Assembly (NCBI GenBank): GCA_964433875.1
Contig: CAYSSO010000014.1
Location: 1-45,540 of the forward strand
Source of the DNA: Athalassotoga sp964433875
Lineage (GTDB): Bacteria > Thermotogota > Thermotogae > Mesoaciditogales > Mesoaciditogaceae
DNA: 45,540 nt
Direction of reading: 5' to 3'
The notes under the pieces were generated by a model that saw only the letters and a list, made by a program, of their open reading frames with translations, was not told the origin of the DNA and searched no databases. The translations under genes and the position numbers were made by a program. The stretch's first letter is position 1; each line of letters opens with the position of its first letter. Positions 8,511 to 15,351 of this stretch are shown one piece after another.

Positions 8511-9193
8511 AGATAATAATCGTCGGCGGAGGAAAGGTAGGATATTATCTTCTCAAGACACTTTACGGGAAGAGACACAAGATATCGGTTGTGGAAAAAG
8601 ATCCTGTCAAATGCACGGCGATCGCGGAAGAGATGGACGGCGTAAATGTTATAAACGGTGATGGAACGGAAATCGACGATCTTAAAGAGGCCGGCGTCGA
8701 AGATGCGGATGTTATCGCTGCAGTTACGGGAAAAGACGAGGTAAATCTCATTTCATGCCAGATAGCAAAGAAAAATTTCAACATTCCCAAAACGATTGCA
8801 AGGGTTAATAATCCCAAAAATGAAGGTGTGCTTAAGTCTTTAGGCGTTGATAACGTCGTTTGTTCAACGGCGTTCATTGCAAATGTAATCGAGCAGGAAG
8901 TCGTACTCGGAGCGATAAGATCACTTTTGACCTTTTACCATGGCGATCTAAATATTTTGGAGATAAAAATACCGCACAATTCTCCATCCGATGGCAAAAA
9001 AATAATGGAAATCAAATTGCCGAGAGACAGTATAATCATAACTGTTATAAAAGCAGATAAGCCCATAGTGCCAAGAGGAGATACGCAAATAGATGAAGGC
9101 GATCTCGTCATAATAATGTCGAGGAAGGACAAAATTGACGAGATAAAAGCCATTCTTATCGGGATAGGTGATGAAAATGAGGCAAAAAATTGA
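8507..9193 (+). CDS. trkA: TrkA-type potassium uptake regulatory subunit (second copy)
   Basis: This 228-aa paralogue of the previous gene has the nucleotide-binding loop GGGKVG at 7-12, acidic residues in VVEKDP, the TrkA-N domain (about 1-135) and a TrkA-C domain ending with VIIMSRKDKIDEI. The GTG start overlaps the stop of the first trkA by 4 nt (GTGA), implying translational coupling and stoichiometric production. The two copies differ clearly in sequence, so they may form a mixed ring or answer different ligands; which holds is not visible here. A small open frame (9171-9293) overlaps its 3' end by 23 nt in another frame. Confidence 0.9.
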   Translation: MKIIIVGGGKVGYYLLKTLYGKRHKISVVEKDPVKCTAIAEEMDGVNVINGDGTEIDDLKEAGVEDADVIAAVTGKDEVNLISCQIAKKNFNIPKTIARVNNPKNEGVLKSLGVDNVVCSTAFIANVIEQEVVLGAIRSLLTFYHGDLNILEIKIPHNSPSDGKKIMEIKLPRDSIIITVIKADKPIVPRGDTQIDEGDLVIIMSRKDKIDEIKAILIGIGDENEAKN

Positions 9194-9293
9194 AAAGGTT
9201 AAAGACACCTCGATAGGAATTTTAATAGAAGTGGGATATTCTGCCGTCCTCATTGGAGCCGCTTTTCTAATAGGATATCTGCTCACTCGCTGA
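9171..9293 (+). CDS. 40-residue single-span membrane peptide in the trk operon
   Basis: ATG at 9171 opens a 40-codon frame ending in TGA at 9291-9293, one base before the trkH start. The first part is basic and polar (KMRQKIEKVKD). The second is one hydrophobic helix (about residues 15-37) containing small residues and ending in LLTR, a pattern that predicts an inner-membrane anchor with the N-terminus in the cytoplasm. It fills exactly the gap between trkA and trkH, which is otherwise unexplained in such a tightly packed operon. A second in-frame ATG at 9177 would give 38 residues. Small helper peptides are known for other potassium pumps (KdpF), so a stabilising role for TrkH is a reasonable guess. 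No family is recognised. Confidence 0.55.
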   Translation: MKMRQKIEKVKDTSIGILIEVGYSAVLIGAAFLIGYLLTR

Positions 9294-9294
9294 T

Positions 9295-10794
9295 ATGAGC
9301 AAAAAGACGGTTTATTCGGATTTAAAGATAATAAATTACTACACCGCAAAGATAGTCGAGACGATGGGATGGGTAATGGCCATCCCGCTTGCCATATCTT
9401 TGATTTTCGAAGAATGGAATACGGCCATAGATTTTGGAATAGGAATGGCCATCTCTTTTATTTTTGGATTCACACTTGAGATTTTGTGCCGAGATCATCA
9501 AAAAGAAATGGATTGGCTTCATGGAATGTTCATAGCGGCATACGCATGGATAATTCTCACTATCATCGACGCAATTCCGGGATACCTTTCTGGCCATTAT
9601 CTTTCATTTTTGGACTCCGTCTTCGATGTCATGAGTGGCTTTACGACAACGGGGCTTGTGTTGATTCAGAGGATGTACGATCTTTCGATAGGAATGAACA
9701 TGTGGAGGGCGCTTCTTACCTTTATCGGCGGTCAGGGCATGATCGTTCTGTCTTTGAGCTTTCTCATAGGCATGCGTGGCGGATATATGATGTACATAGG
9801 GGAAGGAAAAAGCGAAAAACTTCTTCCGAGCGTCACAAAAACTGCAAGGGCTATATGGAATATTAGTCTTATATATCTTGCCGTCGGAACTATCGCTCTT
9901 TTCATCGCGGGCCTTGTTATAGGACTAAAACCTGTAAGCGCACTTTTGAACGGCATATGGATCTTCATGTCGGCATGGAGTACAGGAGGCTTTGCCCCGC
10001 ATTCACAAAACATTCTTTATTATCACAGTATGCTTTATATGCTTATAACTATGGTGATCTTCATAATAGGTTCTTTCAATTTCGCACTTCACTACGCTGT
10101 AATGAACAAAAACAGAAAAGAGATATATAAAAACATAGAAGCGCAGTCTTTTTTCATAACAGTCCTTGTAACCTTTACCATAGTTGCAGTTGGCCTTGTG
10201 AGGGATAACGTTTATCCGAATGCGGTAATTCTCTTTACGAAGGGATTTTATCAATTGATTTCTGCGCACACGACAACCGGCTTTATGAATATATACCCTT
10301 CGCAGTTTGGATCGTGGGGCACACTCGCCATGGTTGGTATAACCATTGCAATGCTTATAGGTGGGAGTACAAGTTCGACTGCTGGAGGAATAAAAGGAAT
10401 GAGAATCGGCATAATCGCCAAATCATTTGTCTTCGAGACAAAAAAACTTTTTATGTCGTCGAAATCGGTCAAAGTGCAAAAATTCCATAATCAGGAAGAT
10501 ACAGATCTCGATAATGAGATCGTCAAAAATGCCATGATCATAACGATGATGTACATTCTCTCATTCGTTGTAGGTCTTATAATAACTCTCATTTACAAAT
10601 ATCCGATAGAAAAGGCTGCATTTGAAGTCGCATCGGCTCTTGGAAATGTCGGACTCTCGACCGGCATTACTTCTCCTTCGATGTCGGACGTGCTAAAGGT
10701 GCTTTTCATTATTTTGATGTGGGTTGGTAGGCTTGAATTCATGGCCGTTATAGCCTTTGTTGCTTATCCGTTCATGGGAGCAAAAAGAAGATGA
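9295..10794 (+). CDS. trkH: TrkH/KtrB-type potassium channel subunit
   Basis: This 499-aa integral membrane protein forms the ion path of the potassium uptake system. The four pore-loop motifs of the superfamily are all visible: SGFTTTG, SAWSTGG, SAHTTTG and GNVGLSTG, each with the glycine that lines the filter. About ten to twelve hydrophobic segments surround them. The length suits TrkH (about 480) better than KtrB (about 450). The ATG at 9295 starts immediately after the small peptide's stop, and the end overlaps the OB-fold gene by 4 nt (ATGA). Potassium is the expected ion; some relatives also couple to sodium, which this sequence does not decide. Confidence 0.92.
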   Translation: MSKKTVYSDLKIINYYTAKIVETMGWVMAIPLAISLIFEEWNTAIDFGIGMAISFIFGFTLEILCRDHQKEMDWLHGMFIAAYAWIILTIIDAIPGYLSGHYLSFLDSVFDVMSGFTTTGLVLIQRMYDLSIGMNMWRALLTFIGGQGMIVLSLSFLIGMRGGYMMYIGEGKSEKLLPSVTKTARAIWNISLIYLAVGTIALFIAGLVIGLKPVSALLNGIWIFMSAWSTGGFAPHSQNILYYHSMLYMLITMVIFIIGSFNFALHYAVMNKNRKEIYKNIEAQSFFITVLVTFTIVAVGLVRDNVYPNAVILFTKGFYQLISAHTTTGFMNIYPSQFGSWGTLAMVGITIAMLIGGSTSSTAGGIKGMRIGIIAKSFVFETKKLFMSSKSVKVQKFHNQEDTDLDNEIVKNAMIITMMYILSFVVGLIITLIYKYPIEKAAFEVASALGNVGLSTGITSPSMSDVLKVLFIILMWVGRLEFMAVIAFVAYPFMGAKRR

Positions 10795-11264
10795 AGCATA
10801 TCATTTTTCTTACACTCATGATCTTTTTTGTGTCTGTGATCTTTGCCATGCCTACCATATCCGATATGATAGATAATCCGTCAATATACAATGGGAAATT
10901 TTTAACGGTCCAGGGTCGGGCCGTCGGAAGTATTATGAGAAGGGGAGACTACGCGTGGGTCAACATGACAGATGGTGCCCAGACTCTCGGATTTTGGATG
11001 CCTTATTCCCTTGCAAAAGAAATAAAATACACGGCAAGTTATAATTTCGAAGGCGATCTTTTGACAGTCGAGGGAACCTTTGTTGCCATGTCTTTGAAAC
11101 ACGACGGAGACATGGAATTTGACGTTTCAAAAATAATTGAAATCGTTCCGGGCGGAAGAGTCGTTCATAAAATAGATCTTAACGAAATAATCGCTTTGAT
11201 TGTCTTGTCATTCATAGCGTTTTCTTTGTGGATTTTAAAAAGAATATTTTACCGTAAGGTGTGA
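10791..11264 (+). CDS. Membrane-anchored OB-fold domain protein, function unknown
   Basis: This 157-aa protein has an N-terminal signal segment (about 1-19, ending VIFAMP), a central beta-rich domain (about 25-115) and one C-terminal membrane helix (about 127-148) followed by basic residues. The centre, with LTVQGRAVGS, DYAWVNMTDG and LTVEGTFVAMS, looks like the tRNA_anti-like OB fold also seen in cytochrome maturation and periplasmic proteins. It would sit outside the membrane with a short cytoplasmic tail. The 4-nt overlap with trkH and the terminator just downstream make it the last gene of the potassium operon, so a role in transporter assembly or sensing is possible. The function is not known to me. 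Confidence 0.6.
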   Translation: MKHIIFLTLMIFFVSVIFAMPTISDMIDNPSIYNGKFLTVQGRAVGSIMRRGDYAWVNMTDGAQTLGFWMPYSLAKEIKYTASYNFEGDLLTVEGTFVAMSLKHDGDMEFDVSKIIEIVPGGRVVHKIDLNEIIALIVLSFIAFSLWILKRIFYRKV

Positions 11265-11309
11265 AGGAAAGATTCGCAGTGATTTTTCATTATTAACGCG
11301 TATTTTCAA

Positions 11310-11348
11310 AAACAGTGCGAAGAAAATCTTCGCACTGTTTATTTTAAC
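11310..11348 (+). terminator. Intrinsic terminator of the trk operon, possibly also an activator site
   Basis: A perfect 14-bp stem (11310-11323 paired with 11327-11340) with an AAA loop ends in GTTTATTTT. It sits 45 nt after the OB-fold gene stop. The same palindrome (core GTGCGAAGA / TCTTCGCAC) lies about 70 bp upstream of a sigma-54 promoter, and an imperfect half copy (ATTCGCAGTG) lies at 11271-11280. It may therefore also serve as an enhancer-binding site. Confidence 0.75.
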
Positions 11349-11395
11349 GGCGAGAAAATTTCTTTGAATTTGTTGAAAAGATCTATCTTTAGACT

Positions 11396-11412
11396 TTGGC
11401 ACGTTTCTTGCT
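11396..11412 (+). promoter_or_regulatory. Sigma-54 (-24/-12) promoter
   Basis: TTGGCACGTTTCTTGCT matches the sigma-54 consensus TGGCACG-N4-TTGCW at every defined position, with the invariant GG and GC exactly 10 bp apart. It drives the small membrane protein that starts at 11452 and probably, by read-through, the histidine kinase and NtrC-type activator. RpoN is encoded at 41528-42796 in this window. Confidence 0.9.
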
Positions 11413-11451
11413 AATCAAAAGTGGAAGGAAAATTTGATGGAGGTGGTTTGT

Positions 11452-11775
11452 ATGACATGGAGAGGCTGGATAACTTTGTTAATAGGAGGAATATGGCTTA
11501 TCATAGCGTCATTTATTCCTCTGGGTGGAACGGGAAATCTTGTCAACGATCTGCTTGTCGGAATAATAGTCGCGATATTTGGATTTTTGATGATTCCAGA
11601 ACACGCGGCGTGGCAGGGATGGATTATAGGTTTGATAGGCGGTGTGTGGATGATAATAGCGGCCTTTATTCCCGGGATCACCCATTCTTACGTTGCCAAT
11701 CTTGTCAATGATTTAATCGTTGGTATCATAGTTCTTATTGTTTCTTTGTTCGAAAGGTCAAAGAAAACAGCGTGA
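11452..11775 (+). CDS. Small membrane protein of two SPW-like repeats
   Basis: This 107-aa, four-helix hydrophobic protein is built from an internal duplication. GWITLLIGGIWLIIASFIP (about 5-23) is matched by GWIIGLIGGVWMIIAAFIP (about 51-69), and NLVNDLLVGIIV by NLVNDLIVGIIV. The tandem tryptophan-rich pairs resemble the SPW repeat family, although the serine-proline-tryptophan signature itself is altered. The ATG at 11452 is chosen because GGAGG (11439-11443) sits 8 nt upstream; earlier in-frame TTG and ATG codons overlap that site. It is the first gene behind the sigma-54 promoter and is closed by its own terminator, so it is probably the main output of that promoter. The biochemical role is unknown. 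Confidence 0.75.
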   Translation: MTWRGWITLLIGGIWLIIASFIPLGGTGNLVNDLLVGIIVAIFGFLMIPEHAAWQGWIIGLIGGVWMIIAAFIPGITHSYVANLVNDLIVGIIVLIVSLFERSKKTA

Positions 11776-11792
11776 ATTCGATCTAAACTTTG

Positions 11793-11824
11793 AAGGGGAC
11801 TGGCACGTGCCAGCCCCCTTTTAT
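11793..11824 (+). terminator. Intrinsic terminator after the SPW-like gene
   Basis: GGGGACTGGCAC pairs with GTGCCAGCCCC around a tight turn, with one bulged A, and is followed by CTTTT. It lies 18 nt after the stop at 11775 and would reduce, not necessarily abolish, transcription into the histidine kinase gene. Confidence 0.75.
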
Positions 11825-11852
11825 GTTAGGATCGATACGAGGGGATGAGAAT

Positions 11853-13802
11853 ATGCCCGCAGAACTTTACTTCGATTTTGCGAGTTTCATCGCTAATTTG
11901 ATCTTATTCTTTGTATCTTTGAGATATTACTTTTATGCCAAGAAAACTTTGAATCCTTACCTTGTTTTGATGGTGGCAACATCTCTTCTTTGGAATGTGG
12001 CGCTTTTTTTTGATACGATTAATTTTTCGATTTCTACACTTCTGATCTCTATTTTCTTCATTCTTTTTGGAAGTATCCCTGTTCTTATGATATCTTATGC
12101 CTTTAGATTCAAAGTTCTTTATTTTTTTGAATTCGGAATACTTTTAACGAGTTCGGCACTTATCTATCTTTTTCTCCTTTCAAGAGACGATCTTGTCTCT
12201 TTAGGAATAATCTCAACTTTAAACGTTATCTTTTCGATATTTTTCATGATAAAGAAGTATACCGATATAATTTCTTTTTTCACAAGATCTAAAGTGCAAA
12301 CTTATATTGTTTTTTACGGACTTTTCGAAGTGCTCGAGGTTATAATTTTCTGGCTGTGGATTTATCATAACGGTATGTGGCCATACATTTCGATAATGAA
12401 TTCTATCCTTATTCCAATCTACCTTTACACGATAGTTGATCTCGTCTACGAGATAAGAATGGTTCAGATTTCGAAGGCCTTTTTAAAGAATGTCCTTTAC
12501 GGATCGATGATTTCTCTTTTGATATCATTTATTTTGGTAGTAAGTTATTACACCAATTTTTATTTTTCAAAGACAGCAAGTTTGATACAGTTCTTTTCGA
12601 TATCCTTTGTCGTAATCTTTTTGTCCTTTTTGGTATTCGGAGATTATCTGCAAAAGATCGACGAATTCTTTGAGAGAATTTTGCGCACAGGGCGCGGTTT
12701 CAAGAGAGAAAAGACTATAAATTTCGTCAGAAGAAGTCTTGAAATAGATTCTCTCGAGGAACTCGAGCCTCTTATAGTCGATTACGCGTCAAGCGTTTTA
12801 AACACGGAAGACATAGAGTTGTTCTTCAAAGATGACGATGGTAATTACAGATCTGTAAGGAGAAGTCTAAATCAAAAAGAAATTCCATGTGGAGATATAT
12901 TGAAAGTTGTAGATCTTTACAGTCTTCCATCTGTGGGGATATTTTCTGGAAAAGAGTTGCTTGTATGGATGAAGAATGCCGGTAAAGTTGAAGGGTTTAT
13001 GGTTTTGGGACACAAAAAGAGCGGAAGATACTCTTCAGAAGATCTTGAATGGATTGATACGCTATCGAACCACCTGACCTTTTTCCTTTCGAGGTACAGA
13101 AGCATTCAAAGGGTTATAAAGATGGAAAAACAGATGATCTTTCAAGAAAGGATGGCCGCGCTCGGGAAACTTTCCTCCGGAGTTACACATGAAATAAGAA
13201 ATCCTCTTAACATAATTTCTACTTCTATTCAAATGTTGAGAAAGGGTACAGATCCGTACCAAAATGAAAAGTTATGGAAGTACATAGACGAGGAACTAAA
13301 AAGAATCAATTCGATTCTCGAGAACTTTCTTTATTTTGCCCGTCAGAAACCACCCGTAGTCGAAGAGGGAGATCCCGCCGAGGTAGTCAAAAAGATCGCT
13401 TTACTTTTAAGCGAAAGCGCTTCAAAAAGATCTATCGAGATAAGAACTGTTTTTCCTTCCCACTTTGTTGCAAAATTCGACAAGTCCATGCTTATGGAGA
13501 TACTGCTTAATATAGGCACAAATGCACTTGATGCCGTCGATGAAGGAAAGTGGATATCCTTTGAGGTTGAAAAATTTGAAAATTATTTTAAGGTCTCCGT
13601 TTCCAACAATGGCAAAGTCATATCGCAATCCGATCTTCAGCGAATCTTCGAACCGTTTTACACTACAAAAGAAAATGGCACAGGTCTTGGGCTTTCGATA
13701 GTTTACAATTATGTGAATGCCATGGGAGGTAAGATCGACGTCAAAAGCGATGAAAATGAAACGAGATTCTCTATAACTCTTCCGATGGAGGTGAAGGCAT
13801 GA
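11853..13802 (+). CDS. Membrane sensor histidine kinase with GAF domain, NtrB-like
   Basis: This 649-aa sensor kinase has an N-terminal membrane region of about eight helices (roughly 1-285), a GAF-type domain (about 310-415, ending before ERMAALGKLSS), a HisKA domain and an HATPase. The H-box is HEIRNPL with phospho-acceptor H446. The N-box is NIGTNALDAVDEG and the G-box is GTGLGLSIVYNYV. The ATG at 11853 follows a GAGGGGATGAG site. An in-frame upstream ATG at 11790 lies inside the terminator hairpin and is rejected. The lack of a periplasmic loop of any size suggests it senses a membrane or intracellular signal. It overlaps the response regulator gene by 4 nt (ATGA), so the two form a cognate pair. 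Confidence 0.9.
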   Translation: MPAELYFDFASFIANLILFFVSLRYYFYAKKTLNPYLVLMVATSLLWNVALFFDTINFSISTLLISIFFILFGSIPVLMISYAFRFKVLYFFEFGILLTSSALIYLFLLSRDDLVSLGIISTLNVIFSIFFMIKKYTDIISFFTRSKVQTYIVFYGLFEVLEVIIFWLWIYHNGMWPYISIMNSILIPIYLYTIVDLVYEIRMVQISKAFLKNVLYGSMISLLISFILVVSYYTNFYFSKTASLIQFFSISFVVIFLSFLVFGDYLQKIDEFFERILRTGRGFKREKTINFVRRSLEIDSLEELEPLIVDYASSVLNTEDIELFFKDDDGNYRSVRRSLNQKEIPCGDILKVVDLYSLPSVGIFSGKELLVWMKNAGKVEGFMVLGHKKSGRYSSEDLEWIDTLSNHLTFFLSRYRSIQRVIKMEKQMIFQERMAALGKLSSGVTHEIRNPLNIISTSIQMLRKGTDPYQNEKLWKYIDEELKRINSILENFLYFARQKPPVVEEGDPAEVVKKIALLLSESASKRSIEIRTVFPSHFVAKFDKSMLMEILLNIGTNALDAVDEGKWISFEVEKFENYFKVSVSNNGKVISQSDLQRIFEPFYTTKENGTGLGLSIVYNYVNAMGGKIDVKSDENETRFSITLPMEVKA

Positions 13803-15139
13803 ACACGATACTTTTCGTTGACGATGAAAATTACATGTTAGAACTTATGAAGATGAACTTTTCAAGGAAATACAATGTTTTAACGGCGCAAAATGGAATT
13901 GAGGCCCTTGAAATAATCCGCGAAAATCGTGTAGACCTTGTGGTCACCGATATAAAGATGCCAAAGATGGATGGAATGGAACTTTTAAAAGTTGTAAAGG
14001 ATCAATTCGATCTTCCCGTCATAATAATTACGGCCTTCGGAACGATAGAAAATGCCGTAGAGGCCATCAAAAAAGGAGCCTATGATTACATAACAAAGCC
14101 TATAAACTTAGAAGATCTCGAGACAAAAATAGATAGAAGCATAGAATACGTCAACATCAAAAGGGAGAATTCGATATTAAGGGAACGAATAAAGCGATCT
14201 TCGAATATCATCACGAAAAGCGAAAAGATCCTGAAAATTCTCGATAAGATCCCCCAGTATGCGAGTCTTGATCTTCCGATTCTCATTCTCGGAGAAAGCG
14301 GGACTGGAAAGGAACTTATTGCCCGTGCGATTCACGATCAAAGTTCAAGATGCACCGGTCCCTTTATAGCGGTTAACATGTCGGCAATCCCTGCTGAATT
14401 GTTTGAAAGCGAATTTTTCGGATATGAACAGGGAGCCTTTACCGGAGCGAATTCAAGAAAGATCGGGAAATTTGAGGCAGCCAGTGGTGGCACGCTTTTC
14501 CTTGACGAAATAGGGGATATGCCGTTTGAGGATCAGGCAAAGTTGCTCAGAGTACTTCAAGATTTCAAAATAACAAGGCTCGGAAGTGTTGAGGAGAGAA
14601 AAGTTGATTTTAGGCTCATAAGTGCAACGAATAAACCGCTTGAGAAGATGATAGATGAGAAAAAGTTCAGAGAAGACCTTTATTACAGGATAAACGTTAT
14701 AAGAATAGAAATTCCACCGTTGAGGGAAAGGCCGGAAGACGTCGAACTTCTTGCGAATTATTACATGAACAAATACGCAGAACAGATGAAAAAGGATATA
14801 AGAATGATTACGCCAAAGACCATCGAGATGCTAAAGGCTTACAGATGGCCCGGAAATGTCAGGGAATTACAGAATGTGATCTTAAGGGCGGTGTTGAATG
14901 CGGAAGGCGAGATAACGGCAAAAGACTTGCCGCTGGAGGTATCCGGAGACGAGATCATCGATTACAAGGCCTTCCTTCTTAGGAAGCGTACCGAAAGAGA
15001 CAAACTTTACCGCCAACTTGAAAATCAATTCGTCTCCTCGCTGCTTTTTAAGGCAGGCGGGAATATCTCGCAGGCTGCGGAAATGGCAAAGATGGACAGG
15101 CGCCTTCTTCAAAATATGATAAAACATCTTAAGAGTTGA
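13799..15139 (+). CDS. Sigma-54-dependent NtrC-family response regulator
   Basis: This 446-aa activator has a receiver domain (1-120) with acidic pocket D8/D9, phospho-acceptor D51 in VVTDIKMPKMDG and K100 in ITKP. The AAA+ ATPase (about 135-370) has Walker A GESGTGKE (165-172) and the sigma-54-contacting loop GAFTGA (212-217), followed by the Walker B segment LFLDEIGD. A Fis-type helix-turn-helix sits at the C-terminus (GGNISQAAEMAKMDRRLL). It needs RpoN, encoded downstream in the window. Pairing with the preceding kinase is clear from the ATGA overlap. Its nearest possible target is the sigma-54 promoter at 11396, with the 11310-11340 palindrome as candidate binding site. That makes a short autoregulated circuit likely. 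Confidence 0.93.
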   Translation: MNTILFVDDENYMLELMKMNFSRKYNVLTAQNGIEALEIIRENRVDLVVTDIKMPKMDGMELLKVVKDQFDLPVIIITAFGTIENAVEAIKKGAYDYITKPINLEDLETKIDRSIEYVNIKRENSILRERIKRSSNIITKSEKILKILDKIPQYASLDLPILILGESGTGKELIARAIHDQSSRCTGPFIAVNMSAIPAELFESEFFGYEQGAFTGANSRKIGKFEAASGGTLFLDEIGDMPFEDQAKLLRVLQDFKITRLGSVEERKVDFRLISATNKPLEKMIDEKKFREDLYYRINVIRIEIPPLRERPEDVELLANYYMNKYAEQMKKDIRMITPKTIEMLKAYRWPGNVRELQNVILRAVLNAEGEITAKDLPLEVSGDEIIDYKAFLLRKRTERDKLYRQLENQFVSSLLFKAGGNISQAAEMAKMDRRLLQNMIKHLKS

Positions 15140-15164
15140 ATTTTTATTGTCCTTATGCTAAAAT
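15136..15164 (+). promoter_or_regulatory. Sigma-70 type promoter of tRNA-Leu
   Basis: TTGAAT (15136-15141) and TAAAAT (15159-15164) are separated by exactly 17 bp and lie 10 nt before the tRNA. The -35 overlaps the response regulator stop codon. Confidence 0.7.
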
Positions 15165-15174
15165 AAAATAGCAT

Positions 15175-15264
15175 GCCGAGATGGCGGAACTGGCAGACGC
15201 GCTGGACTCAAAATCCAGTGAACCGGAAAGGTTCGTGTGGGTTCAATTCCCACTCTCGGCACCA
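15175..15264 (+). tRNA. tRNA-Leu (anticodon CAA)
   Basis: The acceptor stem GCCGAGA (15175-15181) pairs with TCTCGGC (15254-15260). The discriminator A and an encoded CCA follow at 15261-15264. The anticodon stem CTGGA/TCCAG encloses the loop CTCAAAA with anticodon CAA at 15209-15211, reading UUG. A long variable arm (GAACC...GGTTC) and the T loop GGTTCAATTCC are typical of class II tRNA-Leu. The D-arm has the expected GG. No intron is seen. Confidence 0.97.
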
Positions 15265-15266
15265 GT

Positions 15267-15293
15267 AGCGGTCTTAAGACCGCTTTTAATTTT
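15267..15293 (+). terminator. Intrinsic terminator of tRNA-Leu
   Basis: AGCGGTC (15267-15273) and GACCGCT (15278-15284) form a stem with a TTAA loop, followed by a T-rich tract. It starts two bases after the CCA end. Confidence 0.75.
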
Positions 15294-15304
15294 GCAATTC
15301 AAAG

Positions 15305-15313
15305 TGGTAAAAT
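15305..15313 (+). promoter_or_regulatory. Extended -10 promoter for the amidohydrolase-flagellar operon
   Basis: TGGTAAAAT fits an extended -10 element. It lies between the tRNA terminator and the ATG at 15352, giving a leader of about 30 nt. No good -35 is visible. It would serve the amidohydrolase-fold gene and the fli genes behind it. Confidence 0.4.
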
Positions 15314-15351
15314 TGATTATCGAAGAATCCAAAAACGAGGGGGTCGCATTA

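Noticed and set aside
11790..11852. Upstream in-frame ATG for the histidine kinase.
   Set aside because: It lies in a terminator hairpin and has no ribosome binding site; ATG 11853 has one.
15181..15351. Upstream extension of the amidohydrolase-fold gene, open in frame from an ATG at 15181.
   Set aside because: It lies inside tRNA-Leu and its terminator; ATG 15352 with GAGGGGG is the credible start.
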